Shown here: one piece after another, positions 10,092 through 19,135 of the stretch
How positions within the stretch are numbered: position 1 is the first letter of the stretch
How the letters are laid out: every line of letters begins with the position of its first letter
Source of the DNA: Myxococcales bacterium
Lineage (GTDB): Bacteria; Myxococcota_A; Polyangia; Haliangiales; Haliangiaceae
NCBI GenBank assembly: GCA_016794525.1
Contig: JAEUJY010000011.1
Location: 1-55,110, forward strand
Direction of reading: 5' to 3'
DNA length: 55,110 bases
Position numbers and translations under genes: made by a program
The notes under the pieces: model-generated
The model's input: only the letters and a program-made list of their open reading frames with translations
Database searches by the model: none
Told to the model about the DNA's origin: nothing

Positions 10092-12008
10092 ATGCGTCGC
10101 CCCCGCGTAGTCGCGCTCGCCGCCTTGCTCCTGGTCGTGGTCGCCGCGCTGGCGCGGCCGCGGCCGGCCGTCGCCGACGTCCAGCGGGCGTGGATCAAGG
10201 CGGTGCCCGACGAGGCGACCTGGAAGAAGTACTCGAAGGCGCTGGGCGCCGACGAGTTCGGCAAGTTCGTGATCGACATCAAGTCGAACGAGATCTACTT
10301 CTTCGACGTCAACCTGTTCGAGCTGCACGCCGACTTCGTGCTGGGCGTGCTGCTCAAGCAGCCGTGGACCCGCGACAACATCATCGCCTACAACAAGAAC
10401 TACGAGCGGGTGAAGCCGAAGTTCATCCTCGGCTACCTGACCCACCACACCAAGGTCGACCGCTGGGCGCTGTCGTTCTGGGAGGGCGATCAGATCGACG
10501 CGCCGACCGTGCTCAAGGTGCGCGATCGCCTGAAGGGCACGTTCTGGCGCACCGACCTGGCGTTCCGCCCCGACTCGCCGCAGCAGGAGAAGATGGCCAA
10601 GGGCGTCGCCGCCAAGGGCTTCACGGTCGTCACCAACGACGAGTTCTACAAGGCGGCGGCGTTCCAGGCGTTCAACAAGGGCAAGGCGATCGGCCGGCTC
10701 AAGGTGGTGCCGGTGGGCACGCCCTACGATCAGCTGACGTTCGATCGCCACGACATCGTGCTGTTGCAGGAGAGCTACCCCGACATCACGCCGGTGGCCG
10801 GGATCCTGGCGACGACGTTCTCGACGCCGCTGTCGCACGTCAACCTGCGCGCCGGCGCCTGGGGCATCCCCAACGCCGGCTACAAGAAGGCGCGCGAGGA
10901 GTTCGGCGCGCTCGACGGCAAGATCGTCTACTACAACGTCGACGACAGCCACGCGGTCGTGCGCGAGGCCAGCCCGGCCGAGATCGCCGACTGGGAGGCG
11001 CAGAAGGCCCAGGCCCGCCACGTCGCGTTGCCGGCCGCCGACATCGGCGACCCGCACCTGGCGATGCTGACCCGGATGCGGGCCAAGGACGTCGTGCGCT
11101 ACGGCACCAAGGCCGCCAACCTCGGCGAGATCCGCACCGCCAACCTGCCGGGCGTCAACATCCCCGACGGCTTCGGCGTGCCGTTCTTCTACTACGTGCG
11201 CCACATGAAGCAGCACGGCCTCGACGCCAAGGTCGCGGCGATGCTGGGCGATGCGCGGTTCGGCAGCGACGCGGCGTGGCGCAAGACCGCGCTCGAGGAG
11301 CTGCGCGCGGCGATCCTGGCGGCGCCGATCGATCCCGACGTGCTCGACGTGATCTACCGGCGGGTGCGGCTCAAGCTCGGCGGCAAGGGCGTCTTCGTGC
11401 GCAGCTCGACCAACGCCGAGGACCTGCCCGGGTTCAACGGCGCCGGCCTCTACGACACCGTGCCCAACGTGCGCGGCAAGGAGGCGCTGGGCGTCGCGCT
11501 GAAGACCGTGTGGGCGTCGCTGTGGAACCTGCGCGCGGTCGAGGAGCGCTCGGCGTTCGGCATCGACCACCGCCAGGTCTTCGCCGCGGTGCTGGTGCAG
11601 GTCGGCGTCAACGCCACCGCCGCCGGCGTGCTGGTCTCGACCAACCTCTACGATCCGCGCGACGACGACGGCTTCACGATCAACGCCAAGTGGGGCCTGG
11701 GCATGAAGGTCGTCGAGGGCCAGAAGGTGCCCGAGCAGATCATCTTCGACGCCACCAACGACGGCACCAAGATCATCTCGCGCACCGACGATCCGACGAT
11801 GCTGATCTTCGAGCCGGGCGGCGGCATCCGCGAGGTGCCGGTGGCCGGCACCGACGTGATCCTCACCGAGGAGCGCGCCAAGCGCCTGGTCACCGCGGTC
11901 CGGCAGTTCATCCCGCTGTTCGCGCCGGGCACGCCGCTCGACGTCGAGTGGGTGCTCGAGGGCGAGACGATGTGGATCGTGCAGGCCCGGCCGTTCGTGG
12001 GCCGGTAG
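10092..12008 (+). CDS. Exported glucan-water-dikinase-like PEP/pyruvate-binding protein
   Basis: The N-terminus is a clear signal peptide (RRPR, a 16-residue hydrophobic core, AVADV cleavage-like site near residue 29). A phosphohistidine-type segment follows: ATTFSTPLSHVNLRAG with H249. The C-terminal half (about 320-638) is a PPDK_N ATP-grasp domain, with GTKAANLGEI, RSSTNAEDLPGFNGAGLYDT from R437 and the terminal MWIVQARPF. The order His-domain then ATP-grasp, and the LSHVxxRA motif, match plant glucan/phosphoglucan water dikinases rather than PEP synthase or PPDK, where the order is reversed. The N-terminal starch-binding modules are missing. ATP use outside the cytoplasm would be odd, so the leader may instead be a membrane anchor. 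The start is supported by a -10 box 7 nt upstream. Confidence 0.82.
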   Translation: MRRPRVVALAALLLVVVAALARPRPAVADVQRAWIKAVPDEATWKKYSKALGADEFGKFVIDIKSNEIYFFDVNLFELHADFVLGVLLKQPWTRDNIIAYNKNYERVKPKFILGYLTHHTKVDRWALSFWEGDQIDAPTVLKVRDRLKGTFWRTDLAFRPDSPQQEKMAKGVAAKGFTVVTNDEFYKAAAFQAFNKGKAIGRLKVVPVGTPYDQLTFDRHDIVLLQESYPDITPVAGILATTFSTPLSHVNLRAGAWGIPNAGYKKAREEFGALDGKIVYYNVDDSHAVVREASPAEIADWEAQKAQARHVALPAADIGDPHLAMLTRMRAKDVVRYGTKAANLGEIRTANLPGVNIPDGFGVPFFYYVRHMKQHGLDAKVAAMLGDARFGSDAAWRKTALEELRAAILAAPIDPDVLDVIYRRVRLKLGGKGVFVRSSTNAEDLPGFNGAGLYDTVPNVRGKEALGVALKTVWASLWNLRAVEERSAFGIDHRQVFAAVLVQVGVNATAAGVLVSTNLYDPRDDDGFTINAKWGLGMKVVEGQKVPEQIIFDATNDGTKIISRTDDPTMLIFEPGGGIREVPVAGTDVILTEERAKRLVTAVRQFIPLFAPGTPLDVEWVLEGETMWIVQARPFVGR

Positions 12009-12012
12009 GCGC

Positions 12013-15000
12013 TCACCGCCCGCGCAGCGCCTCGCCGAGGTAGCGCACCAGCGCGCTGCCGAGCCCGGGCTCGTCGTCGATCAGCTCGTCGAGGTCGAGG
12101 CGGCGCAGGCGGAACAGCCGGCTCGGCTCGAGCGCGGCGATGCGCGGCGTCGGGCGCGGGGCGATCGCGGCCAGCTCGTCGACCGCCTGGCCGCGGGTGA
12201 GGCGGCGGTCGCCGGCGGCTACCGCGCCGTCGAGCACCACCAGCAGCGCGTCGAGCCGCTCGCCGTCGCTGGCCACCGCGGCGCCCGGCGCCAGGGTCAG
12301 CACGTCGCCGCGATCGGCCACCGCCGCCAGCTGTGGCGTGGTCAGGCCGGCGAGCGCCGGGACCTCGGCCAGCACCAGCAGCACGTCGATCGCGGGCACG
12401 TCGTCATCGTCGACGTCGGCGGTGACCCGGCGCAAGAGGTCGAGCGGCGAGATCGCGGCGGCGGCGGCGTGGGCGGCCGAGGTCAGCGCGCCCTTGAACT
12501 CGCGGCGGCGGGCCGGCGGCAGCGCGCGCAGGAGCAGGTCGCGGGTCAGCCGGTCGCCGCCGGTCAGCTCGGCGGTGATCGCGTCGTCGAGCGCGACCGC
12601 GCCGCGGCGGCCGCGCGCGCCGTGGACCCGCGCCGCCAGCGCGCCGGGATCGAGCAGCGGCACCACCCGGGCGGCGACCGCGCGGGGCAGGGTGGCGTCG
12701 AGGATCTCGACCGCGCGGGCGCGCTCGCCGACGCCGGCGGCGCTGCGCACGGCGCGGGCGGCGCGGGCGATCGCGCTCGAGCGGGCCTGCACCGCCACCA
12801 GCAACAGCGCGGTGTGCGCGACCTCGCTGAGCCGCTCGTCGAGCCGGCGATCGAGGTGGGGATCGGCGAGCGCCGCCAGCGCGCCGGCGTCGACCGCGAG
12901 GCGATCGAGCGCGTCGAGCTCGGCGGTCACGACCCGGTCGAGCTCGCGGGCGTCGACCGCCAGCTCGCCGAGCAGCGCCACCGCGCGATCGCGCGCGCCG
13001 CGCCGCCCGAGGCCGGCGGTGCGCACCAGCGCCACCACCGCGGCCGGCCCCAGCCCGCGCAGCGCGGCCTCGGCGGCCTGGCGGATCTCGTCGTCGCGGG
13101 CGCCCAGCGCGTCGGCGATCGTCGCGAGATCGTCGGGGCCGGCGCCGTCGGGCCAGCGGGCCAGCGCGGTCAGCGCCGCGGCGGTCACCGGCGGCGGCGC
13201 GCCGCCGGGCGCGGCCAGCGAGCGCACCAGCTCGCCGACGTCGGCGCGCAGCCAGCGGGCCTCGGCGTCGTCGGGGCCGGCGGTGGCCAGCGCCGCCAGC
13301 GCGGCGACCGCGCCGGCGACGGTCGCGGGTGGCAGGCCGTCGCGGCGCCGCACCAGCCGCAGCAGCAGCCGGGCCAGCGCCAGCTCCCCCGGCGGCGTGG
13401 CGGCGGCCTGATCGGCGACCTCGTGGGTGAGCTCGGCGACGCCGGCGTGGGCCACCGCGGCATCGTCGGCGTCGATGGCATCGCGCAGCGCGCCGGCGAT
13501 CGCGTCGGCGTCGTCGGCGAGCCGGGCCGCGGCGATGGCCCGGGCCGCCTCGATCGCCGGCCGCGCGTCGCTGGTGATCGCGATCCGGCGCCCGCGGGCC
13601 AGCCGGCCGATCAGCGACAGCCGCGCGCGCTCGACGTCGTCGCGATCGTCGGGCGTCGTCGCCAGCGCCGCCGCGGTCGCGGGATCGATCGCGCGCGGCG
13701 GCACCGTGCGCGCCAGCGCGTCGAGCACCGCGGCGCGGGCCGCCGGCGCGTCGCGGTACAGCTCGCACAAGAGCGGCCGCGCGTCGAAGCCGTCGCGGTG
13801 CAGCCGGACCGCGACCTCGGCGGCGCGGGCCGGATCGCCGACCGCCAGCGACTGCACGACGCGGCGCGCGGCGCGCCCGCCGAGCGCCACCGGCTCGTCG
13901 CCGCCGGTCGGCCGGGCCAGCGCGCCCAGCGCCCACCGCGGCAGGCGCGCGCGCACCACCAGCGCGACCGCCAGCCACGCCAGCGCGGTCGCGAGCACCA
14001 GCCCGCCCAGCCGATCGGCCGCCACCGCGCCGGCGGCCAGCCCGCCGACGATCGCGCCGGTGCGCTTGGCCGGCCCCTCGAGCCAGCCGCCCAGCCGGCC
14101 GCGCAGCTCGACCGGCAACAGGTTCTGCGCCAGCTTCTCGGCGGGCCCCTCGATCGCGCCGTCGGTGATGCGGGCCTGGATCTGCAAGAGCGCGGCGGCG
14201 GTGAGGCTGCCGCTGGCGACCACGCCGATCGCGCCGAGGCACGCGGTCAGCGGCGCCACCACCAGCGCGCCGCCGACGCCGAGCCGGCCCAAGAGCCGCG
14301 GCGCGACGATCACCTGCGCGCCGATCATCGCGAGCTGGCCGATCATGCGCACCGCGCCGAGGAACGCCGCCAGCGCCCGGGCGTCGTCGGCGTGGTGGGC
14401 CGCGGCGGCGGCGCCGAGCGCGACGTAGGTGAGCGACGCCGCGACCCCGGCGATCGCGACCAGCCCGGCCAGCCCGCGGGCCAGCGGCTGCCGCTGCAGC
14501 GCGGCCAGGCTGTCGGCCCAGCTGCCGCGGGCGCGGCTGGCCAGCGCCGCCCCGACGCGGCGGGTCGCCGGCGCGCGGGCCGCGATCGCCGCGACCAGCG
14601 CGAACACCGCCGCGCCGGTCGCGAACAGCACGCCGGTGCCAGCGGCCCGCGCGATCGGCGCCACCAGCGCGGCGCCGATGACGCCGCCGACGCCGCTGGC
14701 CGCCGCCAGCCGCGGCACCAGCCGGCGCAGCGTGCGCGCGTCGAACCACTCGCTGACCGCGACCCAGAACGCCAGCTCGACGGCGGCCTGCAGCTGCTTG
14801 ACGCACACGAACGCGATCACCGCCGTCGCGCGCGGCGCGGACTGGTGCAGCGCGGCGATCGCCGCCAGCGCGAGCGCGCCGCCGCCGGCCAGCGCCACCA
14901 GCGTGCGCTGGCGATCCCGACGGTCGGCCAGGCCGCCCACCGCCGCCACCACCAGCGCGACCAGGAAGCTGGAGCCGGCGACCGCCAGGCCCAGGCGCCC

Positions 15001-15126
15001 CGGGCCGACCGCGGCCAGGAACCAGGCGTCGGCGGCAGCGCCGGCCAGGTGGCTGCCGGCGGCCGCCCCCGCGAGGATCGCCGCCGCGCTGCGCCCGGCC
15101 GTTGGGGCCGACGAGTCGCTGACCAC
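12013..15126 (-). CDS. MFS-type transporter fused to HEAT repeats and a cyclic-nucleotide-binding-like domain
   Basis: Residues 1-400 of 1037 contain about 10-12 hydrophobic helices with an MFS-like basic loop (GGLADRRDRQRT). Residues about 410-930 are an Ala/Arg/Leu-rich helical solenoid resembling HEAT repeats (for example AAEVAVRLHRDGFDARPLL, EIRQAAEAALRGLGPAAVVALV). The last 100 residues resemble a cNMP-binding fold (LTLAPGAAVASDGERLDALLVVLDGAV, then LFRLRRLDLDELIDDEPGL). Similar Npt1-like transporter-HEAT-cNMP fusions occur in other bacteria, some related to ATP/ADP translocases. The substrate is unknown; the cytoplasmic solenoid and ligand domain suggest gated or regulated transport. 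The start is GTG 15126, with a -10 box 6 nt upstream. It ends 4 bp from the convergent dikinase-like gene. Confidence 0.8.
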   Translation of the reverse strand: MVSDSSAPTAGRSAAAILAGAAAGSHLAGAAADAWFLAAVGPGRLGLAVAGSSFLVALVVAAVGGLADRRDRQRTLVALAGGGALALAAIAALHQSAPRATAVIAFVCVKQLQAAVELAFWVAVSEWFDARTLRRLVPRLAAASGVGGVIGAALVAPIARAAGTGVLFATGAAVFALVAAIAARAPATRRVGAALASRARGSWADSLAALQRQPLARGLAGLVAIAGVAASLTYVALGAAAAAHHADDARALAAFLGAVRMIGQLAMIGAQVIVAPRLLGRLGVGGALVVAPLTACLGAIGVVASGSLTAAALLQIQARITDGAIEGPAEKLAQNLLPVELRGRLGGWLEGPAKRTGAIVGGLAAGAVAADRLGGLVLATALAWLAVALVVRARLPRWALGALARPTGGDEPVALGGRAARRVVQSLAVGDPARAAEVAVRLHRDGFDARPLLCELYRDAPAARAAVLDALARTVPPRAIDPATAAALATTPDDRDDVERARLSLIGRLARGRRIAITSDARPAIEAARAIAAARLADDADAIAGALRDAIDADDAAVAHAGVAELTHEVADQAAATPPGELALARLLLRLVRRRDGLPPATVAGAVAALAALATAGPDDAEARWLRADVGELVRSLAAPGGAPPPVTAAALTALARWPDGAGPDDLATIADALGARDDEIRQAAEAALRGLGPAAVVALVRTAGLGRRGARDRAVALLGELAVDARELDRVVTAELDALDRLAVDAGALAALADPHLDRRLDERLSEVAHTALLLVAVQARSSAIARAARAVRSAAGVGERARAVEILDATLPRAVAARVVPLLDPGALAARVHGARGRRGAVALDDAITAELTGGDRLTRDLLLRALPPARRREFKGALTSAAHAAAAAISPLDLLRRVTADVDDDDVPAIDVLLVLAEVPALAGLTTPQLAAVADRGDVLTLAPGAAVASDGERLDALLVVLDGAVAAGDRRLTRGQAVDELAAIAPRPTPRIAALEPSRLFRLRRLDLDELIDDEPGLGSALVRYLGEALRGR

Positions 15127-15132
15127 GGCGCG

Positions 15133-15138
15133 ATGGTA
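15133..15138 (-). promoter_or_regulatory. -10 box of the MFS-HEAT gene (leaderless)
   Basis: TACCAT on the minus strand ends 6 nt before GTG 15126. The dispersed hairpin element starts 13 bp farther upstream, about where a -35 region would lie. Confidence 0.55.
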
Positions 15139-15150
15139 GACGGGAACCGG

Positions 15151-15214
15151 GTTCAGGGGGCTCGTCGCCGAGCCCCCCTCGACCCCGGCGACGCCGGGAT
15201 CGAGCCTCCCCCAG
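15151..15214 (+). repeat. Dispersed double-hairpin element, copy 2
   Basis: It aligns almost base for base with 9892-9957. Hairpin 1 is 15156-15164 with 15169-15177 (9 bp, loop TCGC). Hairpin 2 is 15178-15189 with 15193-15204 (12 bp with one A-C mismatch, loop GAC). It lies in the divergent promoter region between 15126 and 15319, so here it cannot be a simple terminator. Confidence 0.7.
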
Positions 15215-15305
15215 GACGCCCGAGGGCCGGCGCCCGTCGTCGGGGCCGCCGGTCAGCCGGCAACAGGATCCGGGAACCGCGGGTGGCGCGGCGGTGTCCA
15301 CCGCG

Positions 15306-15311
15306 TATCCT
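15306..15311 (+). promoter_or_regulatory. -10 box of the transglutaminase gene (leaderless)
   Basis: TATCCT ends 7 nt before ATG 15319. It overlaps the region just before the alternative ATG 15313, which argues for 15319 as the real start. Confidence 0.55.
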
Positions 15312-15318
15312 CATGCCC

Positions 15319-17034
15319 ATGGTGCGTCACCGCCTGGGGTTCGCCGCGCTCGGCACGGTCGGCGTGGCCGTGGCGCTGGCCGGGGCCGCCGCGGTCACCT
15401 GGGCCCAGGGCGCCGCCGCCCCGCCGCGGGTGCTGCACGAAGATCTGCCCAGCCCCGGCGGCTCGGACTCGCCGCTGGTCGGCAGCGATCCCACCGCCGG
15501 CCAGAACCCCGAGGCGTTCGCGTCGGGCGACAAGGTGCTGCCCGAGCCCGAGCTGGCGCCCAAGGACCCCGGCGAGGCGGTGTTCGGCCGCGACGGCTCG
15601 GTGACCGATCGCGACACCGAGACCCGCCCCGACTACCAGACCGACGCCGACGGCACGCTGCACTACACCGCGGTGTTCAACCCCGACGTCATGCCGTTCA
15701 AGCGGATGAGCTCGCTCGACGGCATCGACCCCGGCTACAAGAACGTGATCCGCGACGCGACGCTGCGCGACCTGCCGGTCGGCGGCGCCACCGATCGCAG
15801 CCGCGATCGGTTCTGGGCGTCGCTGATGGTCGAGCTGACCCCGGGCGAACCGATCGCGATCCCGTCGGTGGCCCCCGACATGCGCGTGCTGTCCTACGAG
15901 ACCCAGCCCGCGATCCACGTGACGTTCAGCAAGGACTCGGCCGACAACTTCTACGTGCGCACCGACGATCGCGGCGCGCGCGGCCAGTTCCGGCTGGTGT
16001 TCCTGGCCGACGCCGACGCCGGCTACTTCGCGCCGCAGCTGCCGACCCGCGCGTACAGCGTCGCCCGGGTGCGCGAGCTGGCGCAGCGCGAGGGCCTGCT
16101 GCCGACGCTGCCGCCCGACGTGGTGCCGGCCGCGCGCCAGGCGCTGGCCGAGCTGGGCGTCGGCGACACCGACGAGCTGGGCGCCGCGTTCAACAAGCTG
16201 GTGGCGTACTTCCGCGCGTTCGAGGCCAAGCCGGTCGCCGAGGCCACCGGCGACGTGTACTGGGATCTGTTCAAGCACCAGGCCGGGGTGTGCCGGCACC
16301 GCTCGTCGACGTTCACCGTCACCGCCAACGCGCTCGGCATCCCGACCCGCTACGTCTTCAACGAGGCCCACGCGTTCGTCGAGGTGTGGTTCCCCGAGCG
16401 CGGCTGGCAGCGCATCGACCTCGGCGGCGCGGCGGCGCGGCTCGACGTGTCCAACGCCGAGGACAAGACCGTGCACCGCCCGCGCGCGGCCGATCCGTTC
16501 GCCAAGCCGCCCGAGTACACCAACAACTACACCCAGCTCACCGGCGACATCAGCGGCCTGTCCCAGGCCCAGCTCGACGACGCCCACGCGCCGCTCAGCG
16601 ACGCCCCGCCCAGCGGCGCGTTCGACGCGCCCGGCAACGGCGGCGGCCCCGGCGACAACCCCGGCGGCGACGACCCGGTGTTCGGCCCCGGCGCCGACGC
16701 GCCCGGGCTGGCGATCGACAACACCAAGCCGACCCCGCGGCTGAGCGTGACGCTGGCCGATCCGGTCGGGTACCGCGGCGAGGGCCTGATGGTCGAGGGC
16801 CGCGTCGAGGCGCGCGACGGCCGCGGCATCGCCGGGCTCCGCGTCGACGTGTTCCTGGCCCCGGTCGGCCGCGGCGGCGCCGACGGCACGCCGATCGGCC
16901 GCGGCGTGTCGAACCCCGACGGCACGTTCACGATCGACGCGGTCGTCCCGGGCGAGCTCGATCTCGCGACCTACGAGCTGTACGTCTCGACCCGCGGCGA
17001 CGCCCGCTACAACCCGGCGTACTCGGACGAGTAG
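15319..17034 (+). CDS. Exported transglutaminase-like protein with C-terminal Ig-like domain
   Basis: A signal-like N-terminus (MVRHRLGFAALGTVGVAVALAG) is followed by a long acidic, Pro-rich region. The transglutaminase-like core lies at about residues 290-380, with Cys325 (GVCRHRS), His351 (NEAHAFVEVWF) and Asp367 (RIDLGG) forming the catalytic triad. A Gly/Asp/Pro-rich linker leads to a C-terminal domain (VEGRVEARDGRGIAGLRVDVFL) like a carboxypeptidase-regulatory or transthyretin-type beta-sandwich. Such proteins act in the periplasm or at the surface as transamidases or cysteine proteases. ATG 15319 is preferred over ATG 15313 because of the -10 box. The 3' end overlaps the convergent lipoprotein gene by 28 bp. 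Confidence 0.85.
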   Translation: MVRHRLGFAALGTVGVAVALAGAAAVTWAQGAAAPPRVLHEDLPSPGGSDSPLVGSDPTAGQNPEAFASGDKVLPEPELAPKDPGEAVFGRDGSVTDRDTETRPDYQTDADGTLHYTAVFNPDVMPFKRMSSLDGIDPGYKNVIRDATLRDLPVGGATDRSRDRFWASLMVELTPGEPIAIPSVAPDMRVLSYETQPAIHVTFSKDSADNFYVRTDDRGARGQFRLVFLADADAGYFAPQLPTRAYSVARVRELAQREGLLPTLPPDVVPAARQALAELGVGDTDELGAAFNKLVAYFRAFEAKPVAEATGDVYWDLFKHQAGVCRHRSSTFTVTANALGIPTRYVFNEAHAFVEVWFPERGWQRIDLGGAAARLDVSNAEDKTVHRPRAADPFAKPPEYTNNYTQLTGDISGLSQAQLDDAHAPLSDAPPSGAFDAPGNGGGPGDNPGGDDPVFGPGADAPGLAIDNTKPTPRLSVTLADPVGYRGEGLMVEGRVEARDGRGIAGLRVDVFLAPVGRGGADGTPIGRGVSNPDGTFTIDAVVPGELDLATYELYVSTRGDARYNPAYSDE

Positions 17035-17969
17035 GCCGGCCGGGAGGTCGCCGGTCGGGTCAGCACCTGGCGGCGCGCGCCGCGCCAGGTCAGCACCAGC
17101 GCGTCGCCGATCACGTCGACGGTCGCGCCGTCGACGGCGCGGGTCGGGTTGGCGGCCAGGCACGGGTGCGGATCGGCGTCGACCGCGATCTCGTCGAAGC
17201 GCCAGTCGCCGCGCTCGTCGGGGTCGAGTTGCCGCGCGCCGCGCACCAGGTAGCGATCGACGTAGCGGTAGCCGGGGCCGCCGGCGCAGGCGATCGCGTC
17301 GCCGCGCGGATCGCGCACCTCGACCGTGCGCTGGTACCAGCCGGCCAGCGCGCCGTCGTCGCCGACGGTCAGCTCCCACGCCTCGTCCTCGCGCTGGACC
17401 CGGCCGTCGGCGGTCCACGACGTCGTCGACCAGGTCCACGGCCCCGCCGGCGCGGGCGCGACCGGCGGCGGCGGCGCGGGGGCCTCGGGGGCGGCGCGGC
17501 GCAGCGTGGCCTGGCCGTCGGCCCACGCCACCACCAGTTGCGCGTCGTCGAGCGCGGCGTGGTAGCGGGCCAGGCGGCGCAGCCCGCGATCGCACGGCGA
17601 CGGCGTGGCCTGGTAGCTGGTCTCGACGATCTGCGCGCCCTCCGGCGCCGCGGTCACCGTGACCGCCACCGTCGACGCCAGCACGTAGCGCGGCCGCTGC
17701 AGGCACGGGAACGGCACGCCGTCGACGGCGGTGACCTCGACGGTGCGCTGGTAGCGCCCGGCCAGCGTCAGCCAGTCGGCGGTCGGCGCCAGCTCCCAGC
17801 GCTCGCGCTCGTCGGTGCGCACGCCGTCGGTGGTGGTGGTCAGCCGCCACTCCCAGGCGCCGGCCATGGCCCGCGTCATCGTCGCGTCGGCGATCGTGAC
17901 GCCGGCCGGCGGCGGCGGCGCGGCGCAGCCGGCCAGCGCGAGCAGGGCCACCGCCCGCGCCGCGGTCAC
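17007..17969 (-). CDS. Duplicated-domain hypothetical lipoprotein
   Basis: This 320-residue protein has a lipobox (VALLALAGC, Cys about 15). The body contains two related halves. Each has a WEW or WTW start, a T-rich dyad (TTTTDGV, TTSWTADG), an acidic ERWEL/EAWEL motif, a WYQRTVEV or RYQRTVEV strand, a Cys-containing segment before a Y-rich strand (RYVLAS, RYVDRY), and an HPCL/SPCD Cys near the end. This points to an internal duplication of a beta-rich domain of about 140 residues with paired Cys. No function is recognised. GTG overlaps the kinase stop (GTGA), so it is the last gene of a three-gene operon and may be a substrate or sensor partner of that kinase. Confidence 0.8.
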   Translation of the reverse strand: MTAARAVALLALAGCAAPPPPAGVTIADATMTRAMAGAWEWRLTTTTDGVRTDERERWELAPTADWLTLAGRYQRTVEVTAVDGVPFPCLQRPRYVLASTVAVTVTAAPEGAQIVETSYQATPSPCDRGLRRLARYHAALDDAQLVVAWADGQATLRRAAPEAPAPPPPVAPAPAGPWTWSTTSWTADGRVQREDEAWELTVGDDGALAGWYQRTVEVRDPRGDAIACAGGPGYRYVDRYLVRGARQLDPDERGDWRFDEIAVDADPHPCLAANPTRAVDGATVDVIGDALVLTWRGARRQVLTRPATSRPAYSSEYAGL

Positions 17970-19135
17970 GGCGCGCCGACGTCGGTCGAGTCGCCGCCCT
18001 GCCACGCGTCGACCACCGCGCCGGCGGTCAGGAAGTAGCCGAGCTGCGGATCGCGGTCGACCGCGACCGGCGCCCACGGCCCGTCGGCGCCGCGGGTCTC
18101 GATCACGGGCGTCACGTCGTCGTCGTCGACCGGCGGCTCGGGCGGCGGCGCGCAGTCGCGCCACGCGACCGCGTCGCCGGCGTAGACCGGCGCGCGCAGC
18201 CCGCCGACCAGCCCGTGGACCTCGCGCGCCAGCGCGCGGGCGGTGGGCCACAGCCCGGCCTCGACCGCGGCGTCCTCGAGCGCGTCGGCCAGCACCGCGC
18301 CGTTGGCCCAGCGCTGATCGGGCTCGCGGGCCAGCGCGGTCATGATGATGTCGGCGATCGCGGTCGGCAGCTCGGGGCGACGGGCGGTCGGCGCGCCGAT
18401 CGGCTGGCGCTGCACGCGATCGCACGTGTCGAGGTCGCTGGTGCCGTGGAACAGCGGCTCGCCGACCACCAGCTCGTGCATCAGCACGCCCCACGAGAAC
18501 AGGTCGACGCGCTGATCGACCTTGCGGCCGCGCTCGAGCTGCTCCGGTGCGACGTAGGCGTACTTGCCCTTGACCACGCCGGCCTGGGTGCGGTGGGTCT
18601 GCAGCGCGGCGCGGGCGACGCCGAAGTCGATCAGCACGCAGCGGCCGTCGGGCGTGAGCAGCACGTTCTGCGGGGTCACGTCGCGGTGGATCACGTCGAG
18701 CGAGCGGCCGTCGACGTCGGTCAGCCGGTGCAGGTGATCGAGCGCGCGCGCCACCGCGACGCCGATCGTCATCGCCGCCGCCAGCCCGACCGGCCGCCGC
18801 TGGCGCAGCGCCGCCCGGAACAGCGTCAACAGCGAGACGCCGGGGATGTACTCGAGCGCGAGGTAGGGGCGGCCGCCGGCGCTGCCGATGTGGTACGCGC
18901 GCGGCAGGTTGGGGTGATCGCAGCGCAGCGAGATGCGCCCCTCGGTGACGAAGTACTCGATGAACTCGGGCTGGTCGCACAGATCGGCGCGCACCCGCTT
19001 GATCGCGACCCAGCGGTCGCCGCCGAGCATCGAGCGCTCGAGCGCCAGGTAGACCTCGGCCATGCCGCCGGTCGCGATCCGCTCCAGCAGCCGGAACCGA
19101 TCGAGGTCGCGCGGGAGGCGCTCGAGCTCGCTCAT
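17966..19135 (-). CDS. Soluble Ser/Thr protein kinase
   Basis: This 389-residue kinase has a glycine loop (ATGGMAEVYLA, about 21-31), K46 (VAIKRVRA), a catalytic loop IHRDVTPQN with D152, D170-F-G-V and VAPEQ. The catalytic loop has Val-Thr in place of Leu-Lys (HRDLKPEN); the Lys two residues after Asp is therefore Thr, a variant seen in other myxobacterial kinases. No TM segment is visible; the C-terminal 80 residues are an acidic tail (DDDDVTPVIETRGADG). It sits between an 89-residue gene and a lipoprotein gene with 4-bp overlaps on both sides. A cytoplasmic kinase paired with an exported lipoprotein suggests shared regulation more than direct contact. Confidence 0.92.
   Translation of the reverse strand: MSELERLPRDLDRFRLLERIATGGMAEVYLALERSMLGGDRWVAIKRVRADLCDQPEFIEYFVTEGRISLRCDHPNLPRAYHIGSAGGRPYLALEYIPGVSLLTLFRAALRQRRPVGLAAAMTIGVAVARALDHLHRLTDVDGRSLDVIHRDVTPQNVLLTPDGRCVLIDFGVARAALQTHRTQAGVVKGKYAYVAPEQLERGRKVDQRVDLFSWGVLMHELVVGEPLFHGTSDLDTCDRVQRQPIGAPTARRPELPTAIADIIMTALAREPDQRWANGAVLADALEDAAVEAGLWPTARALAREVHGLVGGLRAPVYAGDAVAWRDCAPPPEPPVDDDDVTPVIETRGADGPWAPVAVDRDPQLGYFLTAGAVVDAWQGGDSTDVGAP

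Noticed and set aside
10092-12008. Annotation as PEP synthase or PPDK
   Set aside because: Domain order is reversed, the PEP-binding TIM-barrel is missing, and a signal peptide is present.
12469-15318. Long upstream extension of the transglutaminase frame
   Set aside because: It lies antisense to the MFS-HEAT gene, has no motif, and the signal peptide and -10 box place the start at 15319.
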